The notes under the pieces were generated by a model. That model was not told the DNA's origin, did no database searches, and saw only the letters and a list, made by a program, of their open reading frames with translations. The position numbers were made by a program, and so were the translations under genes. A DNA stretch of 64,000 nt, from contig NZ_JAKGCT010000004.1 of the NCBI RefSeq assembly GCF_022230885.1, positions 1,860,001-1,924,000 of the forward strand, written 5' to 3'. The number at the start of each line of letters is the position of its first letter. The first letter of the stretch is position 1. This DNA comes from Paenalcaligenes niemegkensis. GTDB lineage: Bacteria; Pseudomonadota; Gammaproteobacteria; Burkholderiales; Burkholderiaceae_B. Below, in pieces: positions 33,668 through 42,499 of this stretch.

Positions 33668-33925
33668 TTAGCAGCAAAGCAAAAAAACCAAAGCTGCCCC
33701 TGCGCTAAGACACCCAAACCAGGCAACCAGCCCTTCGACCCATAAGGGCTGGCGTAATGCCACTATCAATGAAACAGCAAGCCAGAACCAGCCTGCTGTG
33801 CGCAGCATCTTTGTCATGCCCGGAGCCAGCTGACGTTCAAACACGGCGTCCTGATGACGCTCCATCGTTAACGCCAAACAGACAAAGGCCATGAAACACA
33901 GCAGTAGTATGCAAATATAACTCAT
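33668..33925 (-). CDS. DUF3325-like small membrane protein of iron-uptake loci
   Basis: 85 aa, almost entirely hydrophobic with three predicted membrane helices and a short charged loop (MERHQDAVFERQLAP). Resembles the DUF3325 proteins encoded beside PepSY reductases and siderophore receptors. Its ATG overlaps the stop of the PepSY gene (ATGA), so it is the last cistron of that operon. Function unknown. Confidence 0.72.
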   Translation of the reverse strand: MSYICILLLCFMAFVCLALTMERHQDAVFERQLAPGMTKMLRTAGWFWLAVSLIVALRQPLWVEGLVAWFGCLSAGAALVFLLCC

Positions 33926-35606
33926 GGTCGCGGCTCTGCTGTGGTGGCGGCATGCCCATCCCGTACAGCGTTACTCCGAAGCTCTTTTCCAGCTGGAGGT
34001 GTTGCTTTAGGCTTAATAATCGCCGCCCTCACTTTGGGCCGATGCTGTTGAGTACGTATGGCCAGACAAGCATGAAGCCCGGCAAAAGCCAAACAAGTCA
34101 GATCAAAACCCGCAAACAACCAGTCTCCGGCAAGGATGCTGTTTAAGAGGTTGCGCTCAGTAGTGAAACTATTGAGAAGCGGCAGCAATGCCAGGAGTGC
34201 AGCAGCCAGCCACAACAATTCGATCCAGGCCCGTTTTGCGGGGCGTATCAGTGCGTAAAGCAACGTCACCCCCCATACGATGAAGAGCAAGTCAACTTCC
34301 CAGCCTCTGCGATCCACGAGTGTTGCGGACAACAGTCGATTCCCCCAAAAAACGCGCTCATTGCCACGGACAGCCCGGCAATGCTCACAATATTGAGCTT
34401 CTCTACCAAGCGGAAACCCAAATAAGGCCTTGCCGGATCAGGTAGCCGGGCACGCCGTTTCACTGTCCACAAAACCAGGCCTGTTCCCACCATGGCAGTT
34501 CCTGCCAGACTCACCAGAAAGTACAGCCAGCGCAAGGGGTAATCGGCAAAACGTCCCAAATGCAATGCGTACAGCACACCACGTGTCTCTGCTGCGGGGC
34601 CTACACGATCTTTGGTTTGCAGCAATTCCCCGTTAGTGCCATCGAACATCATGTATTGCGGGCTAGACGAGACGCGAGCGTCATCGGCGCGCACCACGAT
34701 CACCCTCGCCGCAGCATCACCCGGGTTATTGACATTGATATTGCCAATACCGTCACGCCCCCAGCGCTCCTGCGCCTGTTGAACCATGACTGAAACGGGT
34801 GCCAGCGTCGCCTTTTCTCCACTCGGATGATCGGGGCTCACAAACGCGCTCAGCTCGGTTTGCATGGCCTGACGTTGCGCAGCCTCTCTAAAGGCGACGT
34901 CGCTACCCCACGGCATATATAGCAACATCAACGTGACCAGCCCGGTATAGGTAATCATTAAGTGGAATGGCAGGCCCAGCACTGAAAGGGCATTATGCGC
35001 ATCAAGCCATGAGCGTTGGCCTTTACCCCGCCTGAATGTAAAGAAATCAATGAAGATTTTTTTATGCGTAATGACACCGCTGATGATGGCAACCAGCATG
35101 AACATACCGCACAGCCCGGCAATCCATCGCCCCCACAAAACAGGCAGGAAATGCAACTGGAAATGGAAACGATAGAAAAACTCTCCACCTATAGACTCAC
35201 GCAACGTAAGAGGCTGCGCCGTAGCAGGATCAAAGGTAGCTCGTTGAAAACGCTTGTCATCACGCCAGAAAGCACTGGCGGTATTGTTACGGGCATCGGG
35301 CAACCTGATGCCCCATTGTGGGCTTGCAGGCGCCAGCGTTTGCATAGTTGAAATCAGGCGTGGCGCCAAATCGGCGGCATCAGCCAGCTGAGACTGTGAT
35401 GGCACCTCAGGTCGCATCCATTGCGAAATCTCATCCCGAAAGTAGCTGACGGTACCTGTCAGAAACATGGCGTAGAGTATCCAGCCTGCAAGCAGACCTG
35501 TCCAAATATGCAGATTCGACATGGTCTGGCGAATGCCAGGCGCTTTAGCGACTTTGCGCCCAGCGACACCGGCAGTAGCTGCCTTAGGGGAGGTGTTCAT
35601 TGCCAT
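33922..35606 (-). CDS. PepSY-domain membrane protein (siderophore-uptake reductase type), frameshifted
   Basis: About 561 aa after repair. N-terminal membrane anchor (LHIWTGLLAGWILYAMFLTGTV), periplasmic PepSY regions, and several more helices, with scattered His residues that could bind haem. Such proteins are thought to reduce or release ferric siderophores. The frame breaks in the C5/A6 stretch at 34342-34352: one added base changes MSAFFGGIDCC into MSAFFWGNRLLSATLVDRRGW and continues to 33922 with three further helices. Start set to ATG 35606, just after the upstream stop; 35600 is also possible. Confidence 0.8.
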
Positions 35607-35611
35607 AATAG

Positions 35612-35932
35612 TCAGCGCGCCCACACCGGCCAGGCGGCCAGCCCCAATGGCAAGGCGACTACCAGCAAGCCAAGCCAGGCGCGCACGGCGGTTTTTACAG
35701 CAAACACCCACACGACAGCGCCTGCATACACGATAAAGCTGCCTAACATGCCAACAAAAACAGCCTCGCTGCGAGCAATCGGCAAGGCCACGGCAGCAAT
35801 ACTGCTAAGCGCAGCCAAGCCATAGCCACCAAACAACGCGGCTACGACACGTGAAAACAACGCCACTGCAGAGTGGGACCCCCGATAAGACCCGACATAT
35901 TGGCCGTCCGAAAAATAAGGTTGCAAAATCAT
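35612..35932 (-). CDS. DUF3649-like membrane protein of iron-uptake loci
   Basis: About 106 aa with three to four membrane helices (FSRVVAALFGGYGLAAL, AVFVGMLGSFIVYAGAVVWVF, AWLGLLVVALPLGLAAW). Pattern fits DUF3649 proteins next to PepSY proteins. The open frame reaches 35959, but that ATG sits inside a likely Fur box; ATG 35932 is a better start although no good ribosome site is seen. Probably the first gene of the PepSY-DUF3325 operon. Confidence 0.65.
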   Translation of the reverse strand: MILQPYFSDGQYVGSYRGSHSAVALFSRVVAALFGGYGLAALSSIAAVALPIARSEAVFVGMLGSFIVYAGAVVWVFAVKTAVRAWLGLLVVALPLGLAAWPVWAR

Positions 35933-35956
35933 ACCATCACATTTGAGAATAAGAAG

Positions 35957-35975
35957 CATAATGAGAACAATTATT
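35957..35975. promoter_or_regulatory. Probable Fur box between divergent iron-uptake genes
   Basis: CATAATGAGAACAATTATT matches 14 of 19 positions of GATAATGATAATCATTATC. It lies between the siderophore receptor (plus) and the DUF3649-PepSY-DUF3325 operon (minus), the right place to repress both when iron is plentiful. Confidence 0.7.
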
Positions 35976-36024
35976 ATTCATAAGAGTTGTCCATAACACT
36001 ATAAAGATTTCGGAGAAGCAAAGC

Positions 36025-38217
36025 ATGTTGATGTTGCTCAACCATGTCAGCCGGCCTACGGCTTTGGCGGCCATTATTTTCACAATGACAATGGGAGCGA
36101 CAGCACCCACCCATGCCCAAAGTGCAGAAGATGCCGCACAGCTTAGCCCTGTAACGGTGACAGGTTCAAGTGACGAAGCAATTGGCTATGTTGCAGAACA
36201 GACATCGACTGCCACCAAGACTGACACCCCGCTGATTGAAGTTCCACAATCGATTTCAATCATCACCGAAGACCAAATACGAGAACAAGGAGCTCAAACC
36301 CTCAATCAAGTGCTACGCTACACTTCAGGCGTCGCTCCTGAAACTCGCGGTGCTACCGCCTCACGACTGGATCAGTTCACCGTTCGCGGATTCTCCGCCA
36401 CCACCCTTCTTGACGGTCTGCGTGTATTTGGCTCTCGCGACGCTCTCCCCCAAGTAGACGCTTACCGGCTGCAGCAGGTTGATGTGCTTAAGGGACCGTC
36501 CTCGGTCATGTTCGGACAGGGAGGCCCCGGTGGAGTGGTTAACCAGATCAGCAAGCGCCCCACAGCAGACGCACGTAATGAAGTAGAGCTACAAGCCGGA
36601 AACTTTGATTATCGGCGGGCCAACTTCGATTTCTCAGGGCCTTTCGATGAATCAGGGCAGTTTCTTTACCGCCTGACGGGATCGGGTTATATGTCCGATG
36701 GCCAACTCAATGAGACAAAAGAGCGACGTTATTTTATAGCGCCGTCGTTTACCTGGCAGCCCTCCGCGGACACGCGTCTGACCCTATTGGCCAACTTGCA
36801 ACGCGATCCACACATGGGCTCCTACGGCTCATTGCCCAGAGTTCGCACTTTGGTCGATGCTCCGGATGGTCACAAGCTGGGACCTGACTTCTACGATGGT
36901 GACGCTGGCTTTGAAGTGAGTGACCGACGCAATCATTCAGTGGGCTACGACTTCGAACACCGGTTCAATGATGCCTTTACCGTACGGTCGAACGCCCGTT
37001 ATTTGCATGCCGAGGGCATCTATCGATCGGTCTACTCCAATGGTTATGTTGACGGCAGCAACAACAATCTGCTGACTCGCTCAAAAGGCGGCACCGATGT
37101 CACCATGGACACCTATGCGATCGACAATCATGCACAGGGTAAATTCTCCACGGGCGCCATAGAACATACTCTTTTGGCGGGCGTAGATTTCGCACATCTG
37201 AATTCGGACACGCTTTCCAGCAGTTTTGATGCTGCCCCGCCCCTGGATATATTCAATCCTGACTACCACCAAAACATCGGTTCCCTGAACTGGATCAGCG
37301 ACACGAACCAGCGCCAATACCAGACCGGCGTGTACCTGCAGGATCAGATCAAGATTGACCGTTTCTCCGTATTGCTTGGCGGACGTTACGACTGGTCGCG
37401 CACGCTTTCCAACGGCACGAACCTGACAACCTCGGCCCCTACATCAAGCGCCACTCGTGCCGAGGCTTTTACAGGCCGTGTCGGTTTTATCTATAACTTC
37501 GATAACGGCATCGCTCCGTACGTCAGCTATGCTGAATCATTTGAGCCGCAATCGGGTACAGACGCCAACAACAAGCCCTTTGATGCTCTTGAAGGGGAAC
37601 AATACGAGGTGGGGGTGAAGTTTCAGCCCCCGGGCACCAAGTCCTTATATTCCGTGGCTGCCTTTGACACCCGACGCAAGAATATGCTGACTACCATTCC
37701 GGGCTGCGTGGGTTCTGGCTGCCAGGAGCAAACGGGAGAATTACGCACGCAAGGTCTTGAGCTGGAGGCGCGTGGTGAATTTGCTCGCGGTTTGAGTGTG
37801 ATTGCTAACTATTCTTATATAGCCAATGAATACACCAAAGATAATGCTACCCCAAGCCGTCCTAGCCTGGAAGGCACCACGCCATATGGAATTCCTAAAC
37901 ATCAGGCATCGTTATGGGGCCGTTATCAATGGCAAAGCGGGCCACTGGCCGGGTTAAGCCTGGCCGCCGGAGCGCGCTATCTCGGCAGCAACTCAGGTGG
38001 CACGCATAATGCCTTTAAGGTTCCAGCAGCAACCCTGGTCGATACTGCACTCGACTATGATCTCGAACGCGCCAACCCAGCACTGAAAGGCATGACTGTA
38101 GCCCTAAACGTCAACAACCTGTTCAACAAAGAATACGTTGCCTCCTGCTATTCAGAAGACTGGTGCTGGTATGGTTACCAACGCAGCATCAGGGCCAGCC
38201 TGCGCTATCGTTGGTAG
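36025..38217 (+). CDS. TonB-dependent siderophore receptor (FhuE/FoxA type)
   Basis: 730 aa, intact. Outer-membrane ferric-siderophore receptor: cleavable signal peptide (to about THAQ, residue 32), TonB-box region, plug domain with IEVPQSISIITEDQI and LDQFTVRGFSATTLLDG, then a 22-strand barrel ending in the terminal aromatic W (RASLRYRW). GGAGAA is 7 bases before ATG. The ligand (hydroxamate-type likely) is inference. No siderophore synthesis genes in the window, so it may pirate foreign siderophores. Confidence 0.9.
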   Translation: MLMLLNHVSRPTALAAIIFTMTMGATAPTHAQSAEDAAQLSPVTVTGSSDEAIGYVAEQTSTATKTDTPLIEVPQSISIITEDQIREQGAQTLNQVLRYTSGVAPETRGATASRLDQFTVRGFSATTLLDGLRVFGSRDALPQVDAYRLQQVDVLKGPSSVMFGQGGPGGVVNQISKRPTADARNEVELQAGNFDYRRANFDFSGPFDESGQFLYRLTGSGYMSDGQLNETKERRYFIAPSFTWQPSADTRLTLLANLQRDPHMGSYGSLPRVRTLVDAPDGHKLGPDFYDGDAGFEVSDRRNHSVGYDFEHRFNDAFTVRSNARYLHAEGIYRSVYSNGYVDGSNNNLLTRSKGGTDVTMDTYAIDNHAQGKFSTGAIEHTLLAGVDFAHLNSDTLSSSFDAAPPLDIFNPDYHQNIGSLNWISDTNQRQYQTGVYLQDQIKIDRFSVLLGGRYDWSRTLSNGTNLTTSAPTSSATRAEAFTGRVGFIYNFDNGIAPYVSYAESFEPQSGTDANNKPFDALEGEQYEVGVKFQPPGTKSLYSVAAFDTRRKNMLTTIPGCVGSGCQEQTGELRTQGLELEARGEFARGLSVIANYSYIANEYTKDNATPSRPSLEGTTPYGIPKHQASLWGRYQWQSGPLAGLSLAAGARYLGSNSGGTHNAFKVPAATLVDTALDYDLERANPALKGMTVALNVNNLFNKEYVASCYSEDWCWYGYQRSIRASLRYRW

Positions 38218-38224
38218 CGCAGGC

Positions 38225-38917
38225 TCAAGAAGTTGACCTGCTATTTTCCAGGCCGGTGAGCAAGCGCTGAGCAGTGTGCTCTATATGCAGGCGGGTGAGC
38301 AGCTCCATTCGCTCAACCTCCTGCTTTTCAAACGCATCAACCATCTCTTCATGCTCACAATTGGCGGCGTGCACATTTCCCGTCAAGGCAATTTCTACGC
38401 GAATATACGGCTCAACGGCTGTCCGCAAGCTCGCTATAGCCCGAATAAAATGTCGGCGCCCCGAAGGTTCGAGCAAGGCCTCATGAAAAGACGAATTCAA
38501 AACGAACCATTGAACGCGCTGCTCGCTATCCACAACATCCAGCGCGTTCATGCGCTGAAGAATATCCTTTGCTCGCTCCACATCTTTCTGTTCTCGCTTT
38601 TTTGTAGCGATTGAAGCGGCTTGCACCTCGATTAAGGTGCGCAGATCAAAAATCTCCCGGATTTCCTCCGCATCCAGCGACACCACGGCGTAGCCTCGTC
38701 TGGGGAGCTGCACCACAATACCTTCAGCCTCAAGCCTGGGCAAAGCTTCGCGAAGCGGTGCCCTGCTGACCCCGAGGCTGCGTGCAAGCTCTTCCTGCCG
38801 GAGCATTTGGCCTGGCTTAAAAACGCCGTTCAATATAGCGGCATGCAGACGCCTGTACACCACTTCAGGCAGCGAGGCATGTGAAGCGGTGTTCTCAAGG
38901 ATGGGTGCAAAACTCAT
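38225..38917 (-). CDS. GntR-family regulator (FadR subfamily, FCD domain)
   Basis: 230 aa. N-terminal winged helix (RQEELARSLGVSRAPLREAL, residues 40-60) and an all-helical C-terminal FCD ligand domain with metal-binding-type His residues (FHEALLEPSGRRH, HEEM). Divergent from the LigB cluster, whose intergenic region it probably binds; the effector is likely a cluster metabolite. Convergent with the siderophore receptor, 7 bases apart. Confidence 0.88.
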   Translation of the reverse strand: MSFAPILENTASHASLPEVVYRRLHAAILNGVFKPGQMLRQEELARSLGVSRAPLREALPRLEAEGIVVQLPRRGYAVVSLDAEEIREIFDLRTLIEVQAASIATKKREQKDVERAKDILQRMNALDVVDSEQRVQWFVLNSSFHEALLEPSGRRHFIRAIASLRTAVEPYIRVEIALTGNVHAANCEHEEMVDAFEKQEVERMELLTRLHIEHTAQRLLTGLENSRSTS

Positions 38918-38950
38918 CGTTTATCCCTTTTTTATTTTGAAGATTGCCGA

Positions 38951-38979
38951 TTGACGATTTTATACAATATAAATATACT
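38951..38979 (+). promoter_or_regulatory. Promoter of the extradiol-dioxygenase operon
   Basis: -35 TTGACG (38951-38956), 17-base spacer, -10 TATACT (38974-38979), 29 bases before the first gene. The AT-rich spacer TATACAATATAAATATA has repeated TATA-type half sites that could be the GntR operator. Confidence 0.7.
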
Positions 38980-39008
38980 AACACGAAACGACTCATCAAG
39001 GAGACAAC

Positions 39009-39815
39009 ATGCTGGCTCAAAAAACAACTGAGTTCGAGGGAATACCGCTTGCTTATTGGGAAGGCGGAAGCGGCTCTCCCCTACTGTTATTGCATGGCTC
39101 TGGCCCCGGCGCATCAACCCAAGGGAACTGGCGCCTGATACTGGAACCCTTAAGTCAACACTTCCATGTCATCGCCGTTGATCTCATAGGGTTCGGGCTA
39201 AGTGGTCGTAAGCCTGCCCCTCCTTACTTCGATTTTGAGTTATGGGTCAGGCAAGCGGCTCATATGCTGGAATTCTTCCAAGCACCACAAATTGACGTGC
39301 TCGGTCATTCTCTATCTGGCGCTATTGCACTCAAGCTGGCCTCGGTCGATACACGTATCCGTAAGGTCGTCACAACAGGCACGATGGGTACAGCAATGGA
39401 ACAAAACCCGGCCTTGGACATAGTCTGGACATTCCCGGAGACCACTGACGACCTCGTTACTGCCGGGCATACCTTGGTTTATGACGATGCGCTGATTGAC
39501 GACGCCTATATAGAAGGACGCAAGAAGGTTTTATATGACGGCGCCTATAAAACGTATTTTTCATCCATGTTCCAAGGCGACAAGCAACAGTATGTACGCG
39601 CTTCAACGCTGAGTGATGAGGACCTGGCTGCATTAAGCCATGAAATATTGTTGATCCATGGCCGTGATGACAAGCCTATTCCTGCTTCCACCAGTTCCGA
39701 GCTGGCGGAGAAGCTTGAAAATGCCGACCTGGTCATTCTTTCTAAATGCAATCATTCGGTAGCACTGGAACACCCTAAAAAACTCATCGGCCTAATGAAG
39801 GCATTTCTTCAGTAA
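39009..39815 (+). CDS. Alpha/beta hydrolase (meta-cleavage-product hydrolase-like)
   Basis: 268 aa. Oxyanion region LLHGSGPGAS near residue 28, nucleophile elbow GHSLSG with Ser near residue 102, Asp in LLIHGRDDKPIP near residue 222 and His in CNHSVALEHP near 250. The HGSGPGAS-type loop is typical of C-C hydrolases that split extradiol ring-cleavage products (MhpC/BphD group), which suits the dioxygenase two genes downstream. AAGGAG precedes the ATG by 6 bases. First gene of the operon. Confidence 0.85.
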   Translation: MLAQKTTEFEGIPLAYWEGGSGSPLLLLHGSGPGASTQGNWRLILEPLSQHFHVIAVDLIGFGLSGRKPAPPYFDFELWVRQAAHMLEFFQAPQIDVLGHSLSGAIALKLASVDTRIRKVVTTGTMGTAMEQNPALDIVWTFPETTDDLVTAGHTLVYDDALIDDAYIEGRKKVLYDGAYKTYFSSMFQGDKQQYVRASTLSDEDLAALSHEILLIHGRDDKPIPASTSSELAEKLENADLVILSKCNHSVALEHPKKLIGLMKAFLQ

Positions 39816-39846
39816 CTCACGAGATCCACCACAAGAGGAGTCAACA

Positions 39847-40275
39847 ATGACCACAAGTACAGAAAGAGTGAAATACATCAACCCTGAAGGAGCCTGCCAG
39901 GCACAGGGCCTGTACGCACACACCGCTCGTATTCCAGGCGTGCCGCTTCATTTTATTGCCGGACAGCTGGCCGTTGGCGACGACGGCGGCGTGGTAGGAA
40001 AAAATGACTTTGAGGCCCAGTTTCGTCAAATCTTTAACAATATGGGTGATGTGCTGCGAGGGCTGGGGTTGGACTTTAACGATATTGTCCGCTTCAACAC
40101 TTTCCTGGTGCACTCACAGCACATTGAAAGCTTCATGAAACTCCGCTCTGAAGTGTTCCCCACCCTGTTTGAAGGCGAACTCTTTCCGCCAAACACGCTA
40201 TTGGTTGTAGACCGCCTCGTCAAAGAGGATTTCCTGCTGGAGGTTGAGGCTATTGCCTATGGCCGAAACGGCTAA
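39847..40275 (+). CDS. Rid-family protein lacking the canonical catalytic Arg
   Basis: 142 aa, YjgF/YER057c/UK114 fold, normally a trimer acting on imines and enamines. Fold landmarks: FIAGQLAVGDDGGVVG near residue 37, QIFNNMGDVLRGLG, and LLEVEAIAYG at the end. In RidA the active-site Arg lies in a P-A-R-S-type stretch; here the matching text is FPPNTLLVVDRL, with Asn in its place. So ordinary imine deaminase activity is doubtful; a ring-cleavage intermediate could be the substrate (2-aminomuconate deaminases belong to this fold). GGAG is 8 bases upstream of ATG. Confidence 0.85.
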   Translation: MTTSTERVKYINPEGACQAQGLYAHTARIPGVPLHFIAGQLAVGDDGGVVGKNDFEAQFRQIFNNMGDVLRGLGLDFNDIVRFNTFLVHSQHIESFMKLRSEVFPTLFEGELFPPNTLLVVDRLVKEDFLLEVEAIAYGRNG

Positions 40276-40336
40276 AAGAACATAGACAAGCCCGAAAAAA
40301 CGATCTGGCAATACTAATTAAGAAGGAGATAAAACA

Positions 40337-41327
40337 ATGGCAAAAATAGTCGCGGCAATCAGCATGTCGCATGCCCCAGGCGCCACAGGCTGGCCAGAGG
40401 CTCCGGAACCCGGCATGCGTGGCCGCCTGGAAAGCATTCACGCAGAATTGGCCCAGCAACTAGAAGAGGCTGCACCCGATCTGATCATTGCCTTCTTGGA
40501 TGATCACTTCGAAAACCACTTTCGCAATCTCATGCCTACTTTTGCAATCGGCATTGCTCAAAGCCATGCGGGCCCTGCCGATTACATGATTAAAGCACTG
40601 GGCATGACGAAGAAGGAAACCATCGCCAGCGACCCTGAACTCGGTGAGACCCTTCTTCGCGAACTGATAAAAGATGGTTTCGACGTCGCTCGCATGGGTG
40701 AAATCGAATATGGCAACAACCTGATGACGCCTCTGAAGTTAATCCGGCCTCAGTTTGATATTCCCGTTCTTCCCGTCTTTACCAACGTTTTCTCTCCACC
40801 CTTAACAACAACCAGCCGCGCTTATGCTTTGGGGGAAGCTATACGTCGCATCGTAGAGGCCTATCCATCAGACATGCGCATCGCGTTTCTGGCAACTGGT
40901 GGCCTATCCCACTGGCCGCCCGTCTGGACAAGCGAAAGCCCTGAAGATGACGAGTTTCTACAGCGCATGAAACGGTACCAGACAGAAGGTAAACAGGTGC
41001 TGCTGGAAGACCCTCATCTTTATGAAGACCTGTGTGAGTATGAGGTCAGGATGGCTGCACAGAATCAGTACCCCTGAACTCAGAGCACCCACTTGTCAAC
41101 GTCGAATGGGATCGGGAAATCATGGATGCCTTTGGACGCGGCGATGTTGCCTACCTTAAAGGCCTGACCTATGAAGAGATAGAAGAGAAAGGGGGCATGG
41201 AGGCCACGAGATTCTGAACTGGATGGCAGTCATGGGAGCCATGCATGGAAAGCCGGCAAGAGTCCTGGGATACGAGCCAGTAATCGAATGGATATGTGGA
41301 ATGGGGTATATCTCTTACGCAACATAG
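40337..41327 (+). CDS. LigB-family class III extradiol ring-cleavage dioxygenase, two frameshifts
   Basis: 330 aa after repair. Fe(II)-dependent enzyme opening catechol-type rings. Candidate iron and catalytic residues: His in MSHAPG (about residue 12), DDHFENHF (near 55), His in TGGLSHWPP (near 190). The first frame ends at 41077; one C added to the C4 run at 41071-41074 and one G to the G5 run at 41191-41195 give a further 83 residues ending EWICGMGYISYAT, including GGHGGHEILNWMAVMGAM, which is typical of the family. AAGGAG precedes the ATG. Exact aromatic substrate not predictable. Confidence 0.87.
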
Positions 41328-41370
41328 ACTTAGCTCTCATCCATACACTATTAAAATAATGGAGACAAAC

Positions 41371-42438
41371 ATGAGTACACTGCTTAGCGGCTTAAAGAAA
41401 CTGTCGCTCGCCACCTTTGCCGTCGGCATGATGCTGCAAGGCGGAACTGCGATGGCACAAGACTCTGACCGTCTGATGGGCATCGTCGAACCTCTGGTTG
41501 CGACCAAACCCCTGACAATCGGCCTATCTGTTGTACATCTGAACGACGACTTCTGGCGAGGCATCACCTATGGCATTCAGGATGAAGCCAAACGATCCAA
41601 TGTAAAACTTGAACGCGTTTTCGTCGCTGGTGCTTATGGAAACGTACGGGAACAGTTTGCCCATCTCTCTACTTTCAAAACTCTGGGCGTCGATGTCGCC
41701 GTACTGGGTGCGAGTGCATTCAATGGCTTCGACCCGGCCATCAGAGATTTGCAACGGGCGGGTATTAACGTCATGGCCGTCGGTATCCCTGTGAACAGTC
41801 CCAACATTTCCTTGGGGGTAACACAGGATGACGCTGGTATTGGTCAACAGTTGGCGGAAGTATTGTGCGAAGCAGACGACAAGGCGCAAGTGCTGGCATT
41901 GCCTGGCCCTGCAGGTGCCGAGTGGGCGCGGCTCAGGCATGAGGCATTCAAAGAAACGCTTTCACAAAAATGCCCTGGTACAAAAGTCACGGACGCTTCT
42001 TTCAGCAGCGGTTTGACACTGCAAAATGGCCTTACCCAGGCTTCTGATCTTTTGCTCAGACAGTCCGAAATCAACGCTATTTTTACGCCTCAGGTTTCAC
42101 TCGGCATGGGCGCGGCACAAGCGGCGCGACAAATGAATCGTGACGTCAAAGTCCTGACCAGCGCTCTCGTACCCGAGGTCTTGCCACTCATCAAACGCGG
42201 CCAGATTTATGCCAGTGTCTCAGAGCCCGGCATCCTCATGGGCAGGCTTATTGTTCAATACGCCATTCGCCAGGCTGAAGATAAACCCTTGCCTAACGTT
42301 CAAAACGATGACTACCTCCCCTACCCCTACGTACTGACACCTACCACTCCCATTCTGGAATCCAACGTCGACACCTTCCCTGTTTACGATACAGATCTCC
42401 CTCCTGCCGATTGGGATGCATCGGCAATTATGCGCTAG
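41371..42438 (+). CDS. Periplasmic substrate-binding protein, sugar-class (TorT/RbsB-like)
   Basis: 355 aa. Signal peptide to about GTAMAQ (residue 28), then a two-lobe type I periplasmic binding fold (FWRGITYGIQDEAKR, GVTQDDAGIGQQLAEVL, ALVPEVLPLIKRGQIYASVSEPG). Closest in feel to TorT and ribose-binding proteins. GGAG lies 8 bases before ATG 41371. Encoded between a ring-cleavage dioxygenase and its ATPase, so it likely delivers an aromatic or amino-aromatic compound rather than a sugar; that is inference. Confidence 0.85.
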   Translation: MSTLLSGLKKLSLATFAVGMMLQGGTAMAQDSDRLMGIVEPLVATKPLTIGLSVVHLNDDFWRGITYGIQDEAKRSNVKLERVFVAGAYGNVREQFAHLSTFKTLGVDVAVLGASAFNGFDPAIRDLQRAGINVMAVGIPVNSPNISLGVTQDDAGIGQQLAEVLCEADDKAQVLALPGPAGAEWARLRHEAFKETLSQKCPGTKVTDASFSSGLTLQNGLTQASDLLLRQSEINAIFTPQVSLGMGAAQAARQMNRDVKVLTSALVPEVLPLIKRGQIYASVSEPGILMGRLIVQYAIRQAEDKPLPNVQNDDYLPYPYVLTPTTPILESNVDTFPVYDTDLPPADWDASAIMR

Positions 42439-42499
42439 CCAGTCGCAGCAGAGCGTAGCAAAAATGCGCTCTGCCTGTTGCTTTCTCTAGGAGGAACCA

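Noticed and set aside
35932..35959. Upstream ATG at 35959 for the DUF3649-like gene
   Set aside because: It lies inside the probable Fur box and adds non-membrane residues untypical of the family.
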